This document shows, piece after piece, positions 15,170 through 23,691 of a DNA stretch of 43,201 nucleotides. Source of the stretch: Sphingobacteriaceae bacterium UBA6709. GTDB taxonomy: Bacteria; Bacteroidota; Bacteroidia; Sphingobacteriales; Sphingobacteriaceae. Each line of letters starts with the position of its first letter. Position 1 is the stretch's first letter. The stretch is taken from assembly GCA_002454425.1 (NCBI GenBank), contig DKIV01000026.1, forward strand, positions 25,228 to 68,428. Direction: 5' to 3'. The position numbers were made by a program, and so were the translations under genes. The notes beneath the pieces were generated by a model, which saw only the letters and a list, made by a program, of their open reading frames with translations, made no database searches and had not been told where the DNA came from.

Positions 15170-16417
15170 ATGAACAAAAACACCAATAGCAAATGGACCA
15201 TGCTATTATTAACGATGGTCTGCTACTTATTCTTCTACACAGGTCGGCACAACTTCGGCTGGGCTATTTCAGGTCTAAGCAAGGAATTAAACGTATCCTA
15301 CGGGTTTATCGGTTGGATCAGTTTTGCGATGCTTATTGGCTACGCGCTGGGACAGCTCATCAATGGTAATCTTTCCGATCGATTAAGTCCCAAGCTTATG
15401 GTTCTTACAGGAGCCTATCTCTCGATTGCGACGAATGTAGCGATCAGCTTCGCAAATGACGCGCGCCTGATTCTTTTCCTCTGGGGCATCAATGGATATT
15501 TCCAATCGCTTGCCTGGGCGCCCGGAGGTAAGATCATCAACAATTGGTGGGATAGTACGGAGCGTGGCAAGGCGTTTGGATTTTACACTATGTCCGCGGG
15601 ATTATCATCTGTGGTAACCTATGTACTTTCAATATTCCTTCTTCAACAAGGTTATGAGTGGCGCATGTTGTTTAGACTGCCGGTGCTATGTTTGCTTGTT
15701 ACGGCTACCATTTTCTTCATTTTTATAAAAGATAGGCCTGAAGGGTCGGAGCTAAATGCCACCAGCGGTTCCGACACGGATATCAGCTGGAGGCACCGTT
15801 ACCGCATGGTTTTAAGTAACAGCAATTTTCTTTTGATTTGTATAGCATTCGGATTTGAAAGCATGGCTAGATATGGTCTAATCTTTTGGGTGCCGATTCA
15901 TTATCTGGGCGATAACTGGAAACAACAACCTCAAAGCGTATGGGTAACATTCTTTCTTCCGCTGGGCATGGCCCTGGGAGCTCTCTGCTTCGGCTGGCTT
16001 TCAGATACGGTTCTGAAAGGCAATAGAATGGTTGCCATCCGGGGAGGCATGTTGATCAGCTGCCTGTTAACCTTGTCTATGTATTTCGTTGATAAAAACC
16101 ATTTCGGACTATCCGCGACACTCATGTTAGGTGCCGGCTTCTTCGTCTATGGTCCGCAAGCTTGTTTCTGGCCACTAAGTCCTGACCTGCTCGGCCTTCG
16201 TCATAATGGTACAGGGACGGGCATTATGAACATGTTCGGGTATTTGTTTGCTGCACTTGGCGAGCCTTTAATCGGGCGCATCATTGATGTATCGGGAAGC
16301 ACTCATGTGATATTCATCGTTGTAGCTCTGGCATGTCTCACGTCAACGTCGATCATTGCAGTGGTCTATCAAAAAATGAAAAAAAGCGAGTTCAGACCTA
16401 TCGCAGCGCGTACATAG
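15170..16417 (+). CDS. MFS transporter, OPA (GlpT/UhpT-like) family
   Basis: This 415-residue integral membrane protein has about 12 helices. The early segment LFFYTGRHNFGWAISGLSKEL and the loop GQLINGNLSDR fit the major facilitator fold. FQSLAWAPGGKIINNWW followed by ERGKAFGFYTMSAG (around residues 112-145) matches the organophosphate:phosphate antiporter signature of GlpT, UhpT and UhpC. Members exchange sugar phosphates or glycerol-3-phosphate for phosphate, but the Bacteroidota branch is uncharacterised and may carry other anions or sugars. I chose ATG 15170 over the in-frame TTG 15140. It converges on the last gene of the arabinan locus, so a link with sugar uptake is possible but unproven. 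Confidence 0.82.
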   Translation: MNKNTNSKWTMLLLTMVCYLFFYTGRHNFGWAISGLSKELNVSYGFIGWISFAMLIGYALGQLINGNLSDRLSPKLMVLTGAYLSIATNVAISFANDARLILFLWGINGYFQSLAWAPGGKIINNWWDSTERGKAFGFYTMSAGLSSVVTYVLSIFLLQQGYEWRMLFRLPVLCLLVTATIFFIFIKDRPEGSELNATSGSDTDISWRHRYRMVLSNSNFLLICIAFGFESMARYGLIFWVPIHYLGDNWKQQPQSVWVTFFLPLGMALGALCFGWLSDTVLKGNRMVAIRGGMLISCLLTLSMYFVDKNHFGLSATLMLGAGFFVYGPQACFWPLSPDLLGLRHNGTGTGIMNMFGYLFAALGEPLIGRIIDVSGSTHVIFIVVALACLTSTSIIAVVYQKMKKSEFRPIAART

Positions 16418-16645
16418 CTCTCAGGCAGCTAGCTTAGCGCCACACGTTGACGTTGAGCTAGCCTTGCTGCAAGGCTCCGAATCGGAGGCCATTAGATAAT
16501 AGATAATAAAGCTGCAGGAGAAACGGCATCCCCAGAATGCCAAGGGTAGCATTTGAGTCGGCATGCATCATTCATTCCCTACACATGTGCATACCGTAAA
16601 GCCGTTTCTATTCCCGCACAACCATATTTTCACGAGTAACTATCA
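16418..16645. other. Convergent intergenic region with several hairpins
   Basis: There is no gene between the MFS transporter and GH127 stops. The first 70 nt hold overlapping inverted repeats: GCTAGCT/AGCTAGC, GCCTTG-CTG-CAAGGC, and CTCCG-AAT-CGGAG. A wider pair, AGAAACGGC (16519-16527) and GCCGTTTCT (16601-16609), encloses the rest. These probably terminate the two convergent transcripts. A short direct repeat TAGATAATAGATAATA lies around 16494-16509. Confidence 0.4.
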
Positions 16646-18994
16646 CTATTTCATTAAGCGCACCATAAATATGCGAGCCGTAGTTTTTGGAGCGACCGCA
16701 CTAAACGTGACTGTAAGAACAGCAGACTTTTTTAAGTCCGGAGGCAACGCAACATCAAACTCTATAAAATCCGAGCTCTTTGCATTCATAACAAGTGGCG
16801 GCAAGTCGCGGCCATTTACGTTCACAGAGGTAGTGTTACCAGCATCGCTGCCATGTAGACGTACGCGCAAGCGCCCCGCTCCTCCCTCAGCATTTCGCAT
16901 CACGTAGCTGAACCAATTGCGGCTACGCCTGAAGTGTTCCTCCCGAAAAATTCCGCTTTCTGAAAGCTCAGAACGAAAACCATGATCGGACTCTGGCTGT
17001 TGCTCTCCGGGATATACTTTATCTATGGTTAAATCCTCAATACGCTGGGTTTCCCTTTCGCGCGTCCGCACCAAGGTCAGGAAACTTTCCAAGCTATCGC
17101 GCTGAACATACGGCCAATACATTAGGTAACGAGCGTCGTGTATCTGAAAAAAAGGCTGCAGAACGAGATTACGATACTTATCCTGGGCTGTCATTGCAGC
17201 CGCAGAGAAGTGCAATTTAGCAGAATCCAGCATAGTCAATCCAGCGGCCATGTCCTGCCGTTGAACCAACATAGGCGACTCCGCCAGAGCCAGCAAAGGC
17301 CCGCCTGCAATGTGTCCCATTCTTCCTGCTCCGCCGAGCGTCTCCTGATGCGGCAAACTATCGGTTACAGCAGCTAATACCAACGGCCCATACATAAATG
17401 CAATCCAGCGCGAGTGGTCAGGTAACGATACCGCCCGCAGGGAAGGTTTTATTTCGACCTCTAAACGCTCTCCTCTATCCCAGCGTCGAGTGATAGCCAC
17501 ATAACCATTACTATCTATTTCAGGATTCACTATTTGACCATTCAGACGCAAAATCATGGCGTCCTCCTTGAGCCAGGCCGGGCGACGAAGGCGAATGGCG
17601 AAGTGTTTTGGGTTCTTCAACTGTAGGCTAAAGAGCATTTTATTCCCGAAAGGATAATCGCCGCTTTGCGTTAACGATAGTCCTTGTTCCTTCCATTGCA
17701 GTTCAGAAGGAATAAACAAGTTAACCAATAGATCATTCCCTCGTTTGGCATAGATCATTTCACCGTACTTCCCGTGGTTTTCCAATCCCGAACCCACGCA
17801 GCACCAGAACGACTCCTGTGCCTCGGAATACACACGATAATGCGCGGGACGTATCGGCGTGAAATACACAAATCCCCCATCAGGATGTTGCGAGGATAAA
17901 ATATGGTTATACAAAACTTGCTCATAAAAGTCCATGTAACGTAAACCTCCTTCATCTTGAAACAGATGACGGCTTAGCTTCAACATATTGTAGGAATTGC
18001 AAGTCTCGGGGCCTTCGCGCGAGCTGATCATCGACGAGAAATCTCCTGAGGGATTAAAGTGTTCACGCACACTATTTCCCCCAATGGCAACACTGCGATG
18101 CATAGCGACGCGCTCCCAGAAAAAGCGGCCAGCATCCATCCATTCAGGATGAAGCCCCAGTTCTGCGGTACGTACAAAACCCAGCACCTTTGGTATTTGT
18201 GTATTGGCATGCATGCCATCCAGCATATCACGCCTTTGCAATAATGGATCCAGTAACTGTCGATGTGCTAAACGCTCTGAAAGTTGAAGAAACTTTTTAT
18301 CTCCAGAAATGGCATAAACATCTGCAAAGACCTCATTAATACCCCCATGCTCGCTGCGCAACATATCCTGCAGCTGCGCGTCCGTCAAGGCGGCGGTCTC
18401 AGTATAAAACCATTCCGAAAGTGCTAGTAACATTTGTCGCGCTATTTTGCGATGACTGAGCTGCCAGGCATCTATAAGCCCGGCAAAAAGCTTGTGAATA
18501 TTATAGAGCGGAACCCAACGCCCATTCAGAGAGAACGACTCCGCACGAATATTTCCGGTTTTAATCTCTTGCCACAACTTAGCTGACTGAGGAATGCCGC
18601 CTATGTAACCATTTCCTGACGCCAGCTGGTAGCGTCGCAACTCGGCAAGCATATAATCCAGGCGTTTACCTATGGCAGCATCGCCTGTAGCCTCATACAT
18701 ATTCGACAGGGCACTCAGATAGTGCCCCCCGATATGGCCATCTAAGCCGGTATTCTCCCAATTTGCGTAGCTGCTGGCTTTAGAAGGCAGTCCTGCTTCC
18801 CGCAGAAAGGGAGCCAGCAGGCGGTCTGGATCCAGAGAAAGCATATATTTCATGTCCGTTTGCTGTGCTCTCAGAAAAGGACTTTCCAGCAGGCGTACAC
18901 TCCGCAGTGGAAAGCTCGACAAAGGCGCCTTCCCCTGCCCGGCGACATTCATTGACGCCATTACTAGAGTTGCTATTAAAAATCTTTTAATCAT
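16646..18994 (-). CDS. GH127 beta-L-arabinofuranosidase family protein
   Basis: This 782-residue secreted enzyme of glycoside hydrolase family 127 (formerly DUF1680) has a Sec signal peptide (1-19, ending NVAGQ). The family removes beta-L-arabinofuranose with a zinc-bound cysteine nucleophile. The expected residues are visible: Glu-330 and Cys-332 in EGPETCNSYN, and the Cys pair 398-399 in ESFWCCVGSG, matching the E-x-C plus CC zinc site of the characterised family member HypBA1. Glu-311 in NSVREHF is the likely general acid counterpart. N-terminal hallmarks are LDPDRLLAPF and GHIGGHYLSALS. A C-terminal beta-rich part (about 620-782) is the extra domain often found in Bacteroidota members. 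Its ATG overlaps the stop of the upstream GH43 gene by 8 nt, implying translational coupling. It is the last gene of the locus. Confidence 0.9.
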   Translation of the reverse strand: MIKRFLIATLVMASMNVAGQGKAPLSSFPLRSVRLLESPFLRAQQTDMKYMLSLDPDRLLAPFLREAGLPSKASSYANWENTGLDGHIGGHYLSALSNMYEATGDAAIGKRLDYMLAELRRYQLASGNGYIGGIPQSAKLWQEIKTGNIRAESFSLNGRWVPLYNIHKLFAGLIDAWQLSHRKIARQMLLALSEWFYTETAALTDAQLQDMLRSEHGGINEVFADVYAISGDKKFLQLSERLAHRQLLDPLLQRRDMLDGMHANTQIPKVLGFVRTAELGLHPEWMDAGRFFWERVAMHRSVAIGGNSVREHFNPSGDFSSMISSREGPETCNSYNMLKLSRHLFQDEGGLRYMDFYEQVLYNHILSSQHPDGGFVYFTPIRPAHYRVYSEAQESFWCCVGSGLENHGKYGEMIYAKRGNDLLVNLFIPSELQWKEQGLSLTQSGDYPFGNKMLFSLQLKNPKHFAIRLRRPAWLKEDAMILRLNGQIVNPEIDSNGYVAITRRWDRGERLEVEIKPSLRAVSLPDHSRWIAFMYGPLVLAAVTDSLPHQETLGGAGRMGHIAGGPLLALAESPMLVQRQDMAAGLTMLDSAKLHFSAAAMTAQDKYRNLVLQPFFQIHDARYLMYWPYVQRDSLESFLTLVRTRERETQRIEDLTIDKVYPGEQQPESDHGFRSELSESGIFREEHFRRSRNWFSYVMRNAEGGAGRLRVRLHGSDAGNTTSVNVNGRDLPPLVMNAKSSDFIEFDVALPPDLKKSAVLTVTFSAVAPKTTARIFMVRLMK

Positions 18995-20015
18995 GTGCTT
19001 GCACTAAGGGCCATTGACTGTGGTCCCATTTTAACATAGCTACCCGTAACTTGGGCACCCCATTATTCTGAGCGTCATAGGCATGATAAACCAGGTAATC
19101 ACGCCCATCAACTGTACATACCGCGCAATGACCACAGCCGTGCCAACGCTCATCTCCCGCCAGCAGGATCGTCCCTCCTGCCTCCATCATCGCACGCCCC
19201 TGCCGGTCGTAGTAAGGACCATCTACCCGAGGCGCACGTCCAACAACCATTTTATACGTACTGTTAACTCCCCTGCAACAATAATCGATGGAAGCCAAAA
19301 GATAGTACCATCGTCCGCGTCGAAAGATGAATGGAGCTTCGATCGCATTCGCTCCGGCTGTAACGGCCGTTGCCACGCCTCTTTTACTATTGTTAACACC
19401 ATGGCTCAGCCTGCTCGCCAGAGGACGGATAAGGCTATCCTGAGAAGACAGTTTAAGGCCATCCTCACGCAGTCGAACAATCTTCAAGCCCCCCCAAAAC
19501 GAGCCAAATGCTAGCCAGGGATTGCCATGCCGATCGCACACAAGATTAGGATCTATAGCATTCCAATCAGTAATTCCCGGTGACGAGCACAGTACCATCC
19601 CCTGGTCTTCCCATTTATAATCGGGCGACGAAGGATCCAGCGTTTTGTTTATTGCCAAACCGATACAAGAATTATTTTTCCCGAATAATGACACGGAATA
19701 ATAAAGATAGTAACGCCCACGGTAGTAGCTGATATCGGGTGCCCAAATATGATTCTTAAATCCCGGGACAGCCAACTTCGCCCAATGCGGACCGTCGGCA
19801 AATACCGGAGCTTCTTTCTTCCATGCTGTCATATCAGTTGACGACCATACGGAGATACCTCGACCTGTGCAAAAAATATAATATCGCTTACCCTGCCGTA
19901 TCATCACAGGATCATGTACAGAAATATCTCCTTGCAAGGTGGCCTCCTGAGCCCCGCTCTCTTTTGAAAGACATAGGCATAACATTGCGACAATCAAACA
20001 CTGAATTAATTTCAT
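18987..20015 (-). CDS. Secreted GH43 arabinanase/arabinofuranosidase
   Basis: This 342-residue five-bladed beta-propeller glycosidase has a Sec signal peptide (residues 1-23, ending SGAQ). The inverting GH43 triad is intact: catalytic base Asp-35 (VHDPVM), pKa-modulating Asp-155 (AIDPNL) and general acid Glu-226 (IEAPFI). WAPDISYYRGRYYLYYS (91-107) is the usual conserved blade. The single-domain length and the ITDWNAIDPN and SFWGGLKI stretches fit endo-alpha-1,5-L-arabinanases, but an exo activity is possible. Several Cys in HGCGHCAVC near the C-terminus are unusual. ATG 20015 gives a proper signal peptide; 45 nt of open frame upstream does not. It is coupled to GH127 by an 8-nt overlap. Confidence 0.88.
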   Translation of the reverse strand: MKLIQCLIVAMLCLCLSKESGAQEATLQGDISVHDPVMIRQGKRYYIFCTGRGISVWSSTDMTAWKKEAPVFADGPHWAKLAVPGFKNHIWAPDISYYRGRYYLYYSVSLFGKNNSCIGLAINKTLDPSSPDYKWEDQGMVLCSSPGITDWNAIDPNLVCDRHGNPWLAFGSFWGGLKIVRLREDGLKLSSQDSLIRPLASRLSHGVNNSKRGVATAVTAGANAIEAPFIFRRGRWYYLLASIDYCCRGVNSTYKMVVGRAPRVDGPYYDRQGRAMMEAGGTILLAGDERWHGCGHCAVCTVDGRDYLVYHAYDAQNNGVPKLRVAMLKWDHSQWPLVQAHD

Positions 20016-20072
20016 AGGCGGGGAAACCTTTGTGACGACAGGCATCAGCTGTCGCCACAAGGGTTAACAAAT

Positions 20073-22049
20073 TTAAATGGGAACACTGATTACATTAAAG
20101 GAATAGGGCTTCAGCGTAACATTCATCGCCGGGCCTGTCGCACGCAACTCCTGACTAACAGGACTAACCTGCTCGGGATTGTCAAAGCTGTTTAGCGCCT
20201 CGGGAGCCGCGCTAAGTACAGTCTGCGTATATCTTGTGCCAGCGCGAGTGCCTTTCACCTGTAACGATACGCGCTGTGATACACCGCCACCATTTACAAG
20301 CTTCATAATTAACACCTTCTTGCGCTCATCCAGCACTGCAGACGCATATAGCGAGTCCTGACCTTCCAATGGTCTCCCGTCGGACAGCAGAGGCACTGTA
20401 CGAGTCCCTTTATTTAGCGAGAAAAGCTTCTGCACCTGATAATTGGGAGTGCCATAAGCCTTGAGATTGTTTACCCAAATCATGTCGGGAGTCCATTGCC
20501 AGCCGTCAGCATGTGCAAACAAAGGCGCATAGGAAGCCATCGTCACAACATCGGCATTACGCTCCAACCCCGTCATGAAGGCAGCCTCCGACAATGCGCA
20601 GTACCAGGTATTGCGGTTTTCGGAACTTGCAATGGTCTTGCTTTGGGCAGCATACTCACCGGCGAACACCTTAGTATTGCCCCGCTTGTAGTTATCATAT
20701 CGCCCGGCGTTAGCGAAAAACCACGCTGGCGGCCGGTAATAGTGCTCGTCAATAATATCAGCATCCATAACTCTCAAAGCTCCGTTCAGGAATTCAAACT
20801 TCGCCCCATCAGGATCTGTACCTCCACTGTTAACCAGCTTGATTTCGGGATAGCGCTCTTTTAGCACTTTGGTAAAGGCTTTCACTCGTTCTATGTACTG
20901 AGGTCCCCAATTCTCATTACCCACACCCAGCATTTTCATGTTAAAAGGCGCTGGGTGCCCCATCTCCGCACGCCGACGCCCCCAGGGTGAATCAGCAGGA
21001 CCATTAGCGAACTCTATCAGATCCAGTGCATCCTGAATATATGGATCCAGCTGATCCATAGGCACAACCTCTCCTGTATTATACTGGCAGGCCATACCGC
21101 AATTAAGAATAGGAAGCGCCTCGGCGCCTATATCTTCAGCAAGTTGAAAATACTCAAAGAAACCTAAGCCAAAAGACTGAAAGTAATCGGGCGTCAGGCG
21201 ATGTTTAAATTCTACGTTCCAGCGATTAATAATCAGCTCGCGATCTTCAGGTTTGCCAATGGTCTTCTTCCATTGAAAACGCTCATCAAGAGTACGTCCC
21301 TCAACGATACATCCTCCCGGAAAGCGCAAAAAACCAGGTTTCATGTCCGCCAATAGTTGCACCATATCGGCACGCAATCCTCCGGGGCGCTGCTTCCAGG
21401 TATCCTGCGGAAAAAGCGACAGCATATCAAGATCTACAATACCAGGTCCGGTGAGGCGCACCTGCACACGCGCCTTCATTACCGTAGCCTTGCTACTTAA
21501 CGTCGCCTTATATTCCGTCCATTCATTACCAGCAGGCTGTATCTCCGCGCTACCCAACAACTGTCCCGTGTCATCAAGCAGCTCCACACGTAATCCGACC
21601 TTGGATACGCCTACCTGGCGTGCCTTCACGCTAAAATTATACTGCATGTCTTTCTTTAGACCGAGACCACGAAAACCTTCATTAACAATTCCATATCCTG
21701 AACTTTCGGTGGCCTCCAAACGAACATAATGGCGATTGGCCTTTCGCTCAATGCTACCTGTATTATGTACAAGATAAGCACCTTTGCCACGTAGTTCTTT
21801 CATCTCTGACCATCCCATAAAAGGAGTGTCAAATTCAAACGACCTGTTTTTTATCATCTCAGCATACAGTCCCCCGTCGGCCCCCAGATTGATATCCTCA
21901 AAAAACACGCCCCACATCGTTGGCTGTACCGCCACACCTGCAGCCTTACTATCAATGGATAATACTTTCAATGGCTGCGCCGTCACACTGCTTCCCGCGG
22001 ATATACATAGTGACAGCAGTGATGCTTTATATAAACTTGTAATATTCAT
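20073..22049 (-). CDS. GH51 alpha-L-arabinofuranosidase with CBM-like insert
   Basis: This 658-residue secreted enzyme has a Sec signal peptide (1-24, ending VTAQ). The GH51 N-terminal strand MWGVFFEDINLGADGGLYAE (45-64) is followed by an inserted beta-sandwich resembling a CBM4/9-type carbohydrate-binding module (about 95-212). The TIM barrel follows, with the acid/base Glu-379 in GVGNENWG and nucleophile Glu-465 in FAGEYAAQS, then a C-terminal beta domain (about 530-658). The family removes alpha-1,2-, 1,3- or 1,5-linked arabinofuranose with retention. The architecture is the longer plant/Bacteroidota type and differs from the 516-residue GH51 just upstream. It starts 9 nt after that gene's stop codon. 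Confidence 0.92.
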   Translation of the reverse strand: MNITSLYKASLLSLCISAGSSVTAQPLKVLSIDSKAAGVAVQPTMWGVFFEDINLGADGGLYAEMIKNRSFEFDTPFMGWSEMKELRGKGAYLVHNTGSIERKANRHYVRLEATESSGYGIVNEGFRGLGLKKDMQYNFSVKARQVGVSKVGLRVELLDDTGQLLGSAEIQPAGNEWTEYKATLSSKATVMKARVQVRLTGPGIVDLDMLSLFPQDTWKQRPGGLRADMVQLLADMKPGFLRFPGGCIVEGRTLDERFQWKKTIGKPEDRELIINRWNVEFKHRLTPDYFQSFGLGFFEYFQLAEDIGAEALPILNCGMACQYNTGEVVPMDQLDPYIQDALDLIEFANGPADSPWGRRRAEMGHPAPFNMKMLGVGNENWGPQYIERVKAFTKVLKERYPEIKLVNSGGTDPDGAKFEFLNGALRVMDADIIDEHYYRPPAWFFANAGRYDNYKRGNTKVFAGEYAAQSKTIASSENRNTWYCALSEAAFMTGLERNADVVTMASYAPLFAHADGWQWTPDMIWVNNLKAYGTPNYQVQKLFSLNKGTRTVPLLSDGRPLEGQDSLYASAVLDERKKVLIMKLVNGGGVSQRVSLQVKGTRAGTRYTQTVLSAAPEALNSFDNPEQVSPVSQELRATGPAMNVTLKPYSFNVISVPI

Positions 22050-22058
22050 ACCTTCTCA

Positions 22059-23609
22059 TTAATTTATTTCAAGCATTACTACCGACAATGGAGGGAGCTC
22101 AACGTTCAGCATATTTCCATTTTTTCGGGCTCCCTTAAACTCCGCGGCGGCAACCTTAAGAGGACTTTCAAAGGTATTGTAGTCTGTAAACTTCGTTGAG
22201 CTTACAATCTTGCCCTTTACGTTGCTCCAACGAAGCTCTCCGAGATTCGAGTTGATGGTAATCTTTTTCGAAGGATCAATGTTTACCAGGGTAATATGCA
22301 CACGCCCCTGTTCGTCTTTAGATGCCGAAGCGTTTACAGCAGGAAGTTTTTGCTCTCCCAACGTATAATCAGGACTACTCAACAGTAGAGGAATAAGTTT
22401 CGCATCCATATGAACTTTAAAAAGATCGAACACATAATACGTTGGTGTCAGCAACATCTTTTCTTTGTTAGTGAGGATTAGTGCCTGCAAGACGTTGATG
22501 GTTTGTGCAAGATTAGCCATCTTTACACGTTCGCAATGCTGATTAAAAATATTAAGGGTAGCTCCCGCGATTAAGGCATCGCGCATAGAATTCTGTTGAT
22601 ACAGGAAGCCTGGGTTGGTTCCCGGTTCAACATCCGTCCAAATCCCCCACTCATCAACCACCAGACCTACTTTCTTTGCAGGGTCGTATTTATCCATAAT
22701 CGCAGAGTGGCGCTTCAGCACGTCATCCATCTTCAAACAATTCATCATTGTGTTAAAGTATTCCTTCTCGTCAAAAGTCGTTGCCGAACCTTTATGCCCC
22801 CAGCGGCCGGTAGGAATGGTGTAATAGTGCAGGGAAAGCCCCCACATCTGGTTGGCCGGCACATTGCGCATCATTACTTCCGTCCAATTGGTGTTAAAGT
22901 CGTTAGCTCCAGAAGCGATTTTTTTAAGCTCCGCCCCAGGGTAATTTCGGGCGTAGGTAGCGTAACGCTTATACTGATCAGCGTAAAACTCTGGAGTCAT
23001 ATTCCCCCCACAGCCCCAGCTTTCATTTCCCACGCCCCAATAGGTAACCTTCCATGGTTTATCGCGCCCATTTTCTTTTCGTAAGGTTGCCATGGGACTA
23101 ATGCCATCGAAGTTTAGATATTCCACCCACTTAGCCATCTCCTCTACCGTGCCGCTACCAACATTTCCAGCTACGTAAGGCTCGCAATTTAACAGCTCAC
23201 AAACTTCAAGAAACTCATGAGTACCAAAGCTGTTATCCTCTGTAACTCCGCCCCAATTAGTATTTACCATCTTAGGGCGTTGAGCCGCGGGACCTATTCC
23301 ATCGCGCCAATGATATTCGTCGGCAAAGCAACCTCCCGGCCAGCGTAGGTTGGGAATGTTTATCTGCTTCAGGGCATTTACGACATCCATACGTATACGC
23401 CCCTTCTTCTGTACATTTAGCCCCTCATCAACCCATAGACCATCGTATATACAACGTCCCAGATGTTCCGAGAAATGACCATATATATGCCTGCTTATAG
23501 TCTGTTTAGCTCCGGCGAGGTCAAGACTCATAGTAACGCGCTCCTGCGCCCGCGAAGGCGAAGCGCTTAACGATAACGCGAGAAAATATAGAATGATAGT
23601 ATTTTTCAT
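22059..23609 (-). CDS. GH51 alpha-N-arabinofuranosidase (AbfA type)
   Basis: This 516-residue enzyme has an N-terminal signal peptide (1-21, ending SRAQ) and no inserted binding module. It matches the compact bacterial AbfA type: YGHFSEHLGRCIYDGLWV (43-60), LRWPGGCFADEYHWRDGIGP (88-107), acid/base Glu-196 in GVGNESWGCGG and nucleophile Glu-320 in LVVDEWGIW. It would release alpha-L-arabinofuranose from arabino-oligosaccharides in the periplasm. An 82-nt gap containing an inverted repeat (23640-23687) separates it from the GH43 gene ahead, the widest break among the enzyme genes. The two neighbouring GH51 enzymes differ in architecture, so they are probably not a recent duplication. Confidence 0.93.
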   Translation of the reverse strand: MKNTIILYFLALSLSASPSRAQERVTMSLDLAGAKQTISRHIYGHFSEHLGRCIYDGLWVDEGLNVQKKGRIRMDVVNALKQINIPNLRWPGGCFADEYHWRDGIGPAAQRPKMVNTNWGGVTEDNSFGTHEFLEVCELLNCEPYVAGNVGSGTVEEMAKWVEYLNFDGISPMATLRKENGRDKPWKVTYWGVGNESWGCGGNMTPEFYADQYKRYATYARNYPGAELKKIASGANDFNTNWTEVMMRNVPANQMWGLSLHYYTIPTGRWGHKGSATTFDEKEYFNTMMNCLKMDDVLKRHSAIMDKYDPAKKVGLVVDEWGIWTDVEPGTNPGFLYQQNSMRDALIAGATLNIFNQHCERVKMANLAQTINVLQALILTNKEKMLLTPTYYVFDLFKVHMDAKLIPLLLSSPDYTLGEQKLPAVNASASKDEQGRVHITLVNIDPSKKITINSNLGELRWSNVKGKIVSSTKFTDYNTFESPLKVAAAEFKGARKNGNMLNVELPPLSVVMLEIN

Positions 23610-23639
23610 TTTAGGATATTGAGTTTATTGAAGAGGCAG

Positions 23640-23687
23640 AGCCGGGACTCTACCTATAAGTACGTTAAAGCCACCCTTCCCCCGGCT
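23640..23687 (-). repeat. Intercistronic inverted repeat
   Basis: AGCCGGG (23640-23646) and CCCGGCT (23681-23687) form a 7-bp GC-rich stem with a 34-nt loop, just after the upstream GH43 stop and before the GH51 start. It could partly terminate or stabilise the operon mRNA and so set different enzyme levels. Confidence 0.4.
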
Positions 23688-23691
23688 GTTA

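Noticed and set aside
20073..23609. Tandem GH51 genes considered as a recent duplication
   Set aside because: They differ in length, in the presence of a CBM-like insert and around the catalytic motifs, so they belong to different GH51 types.
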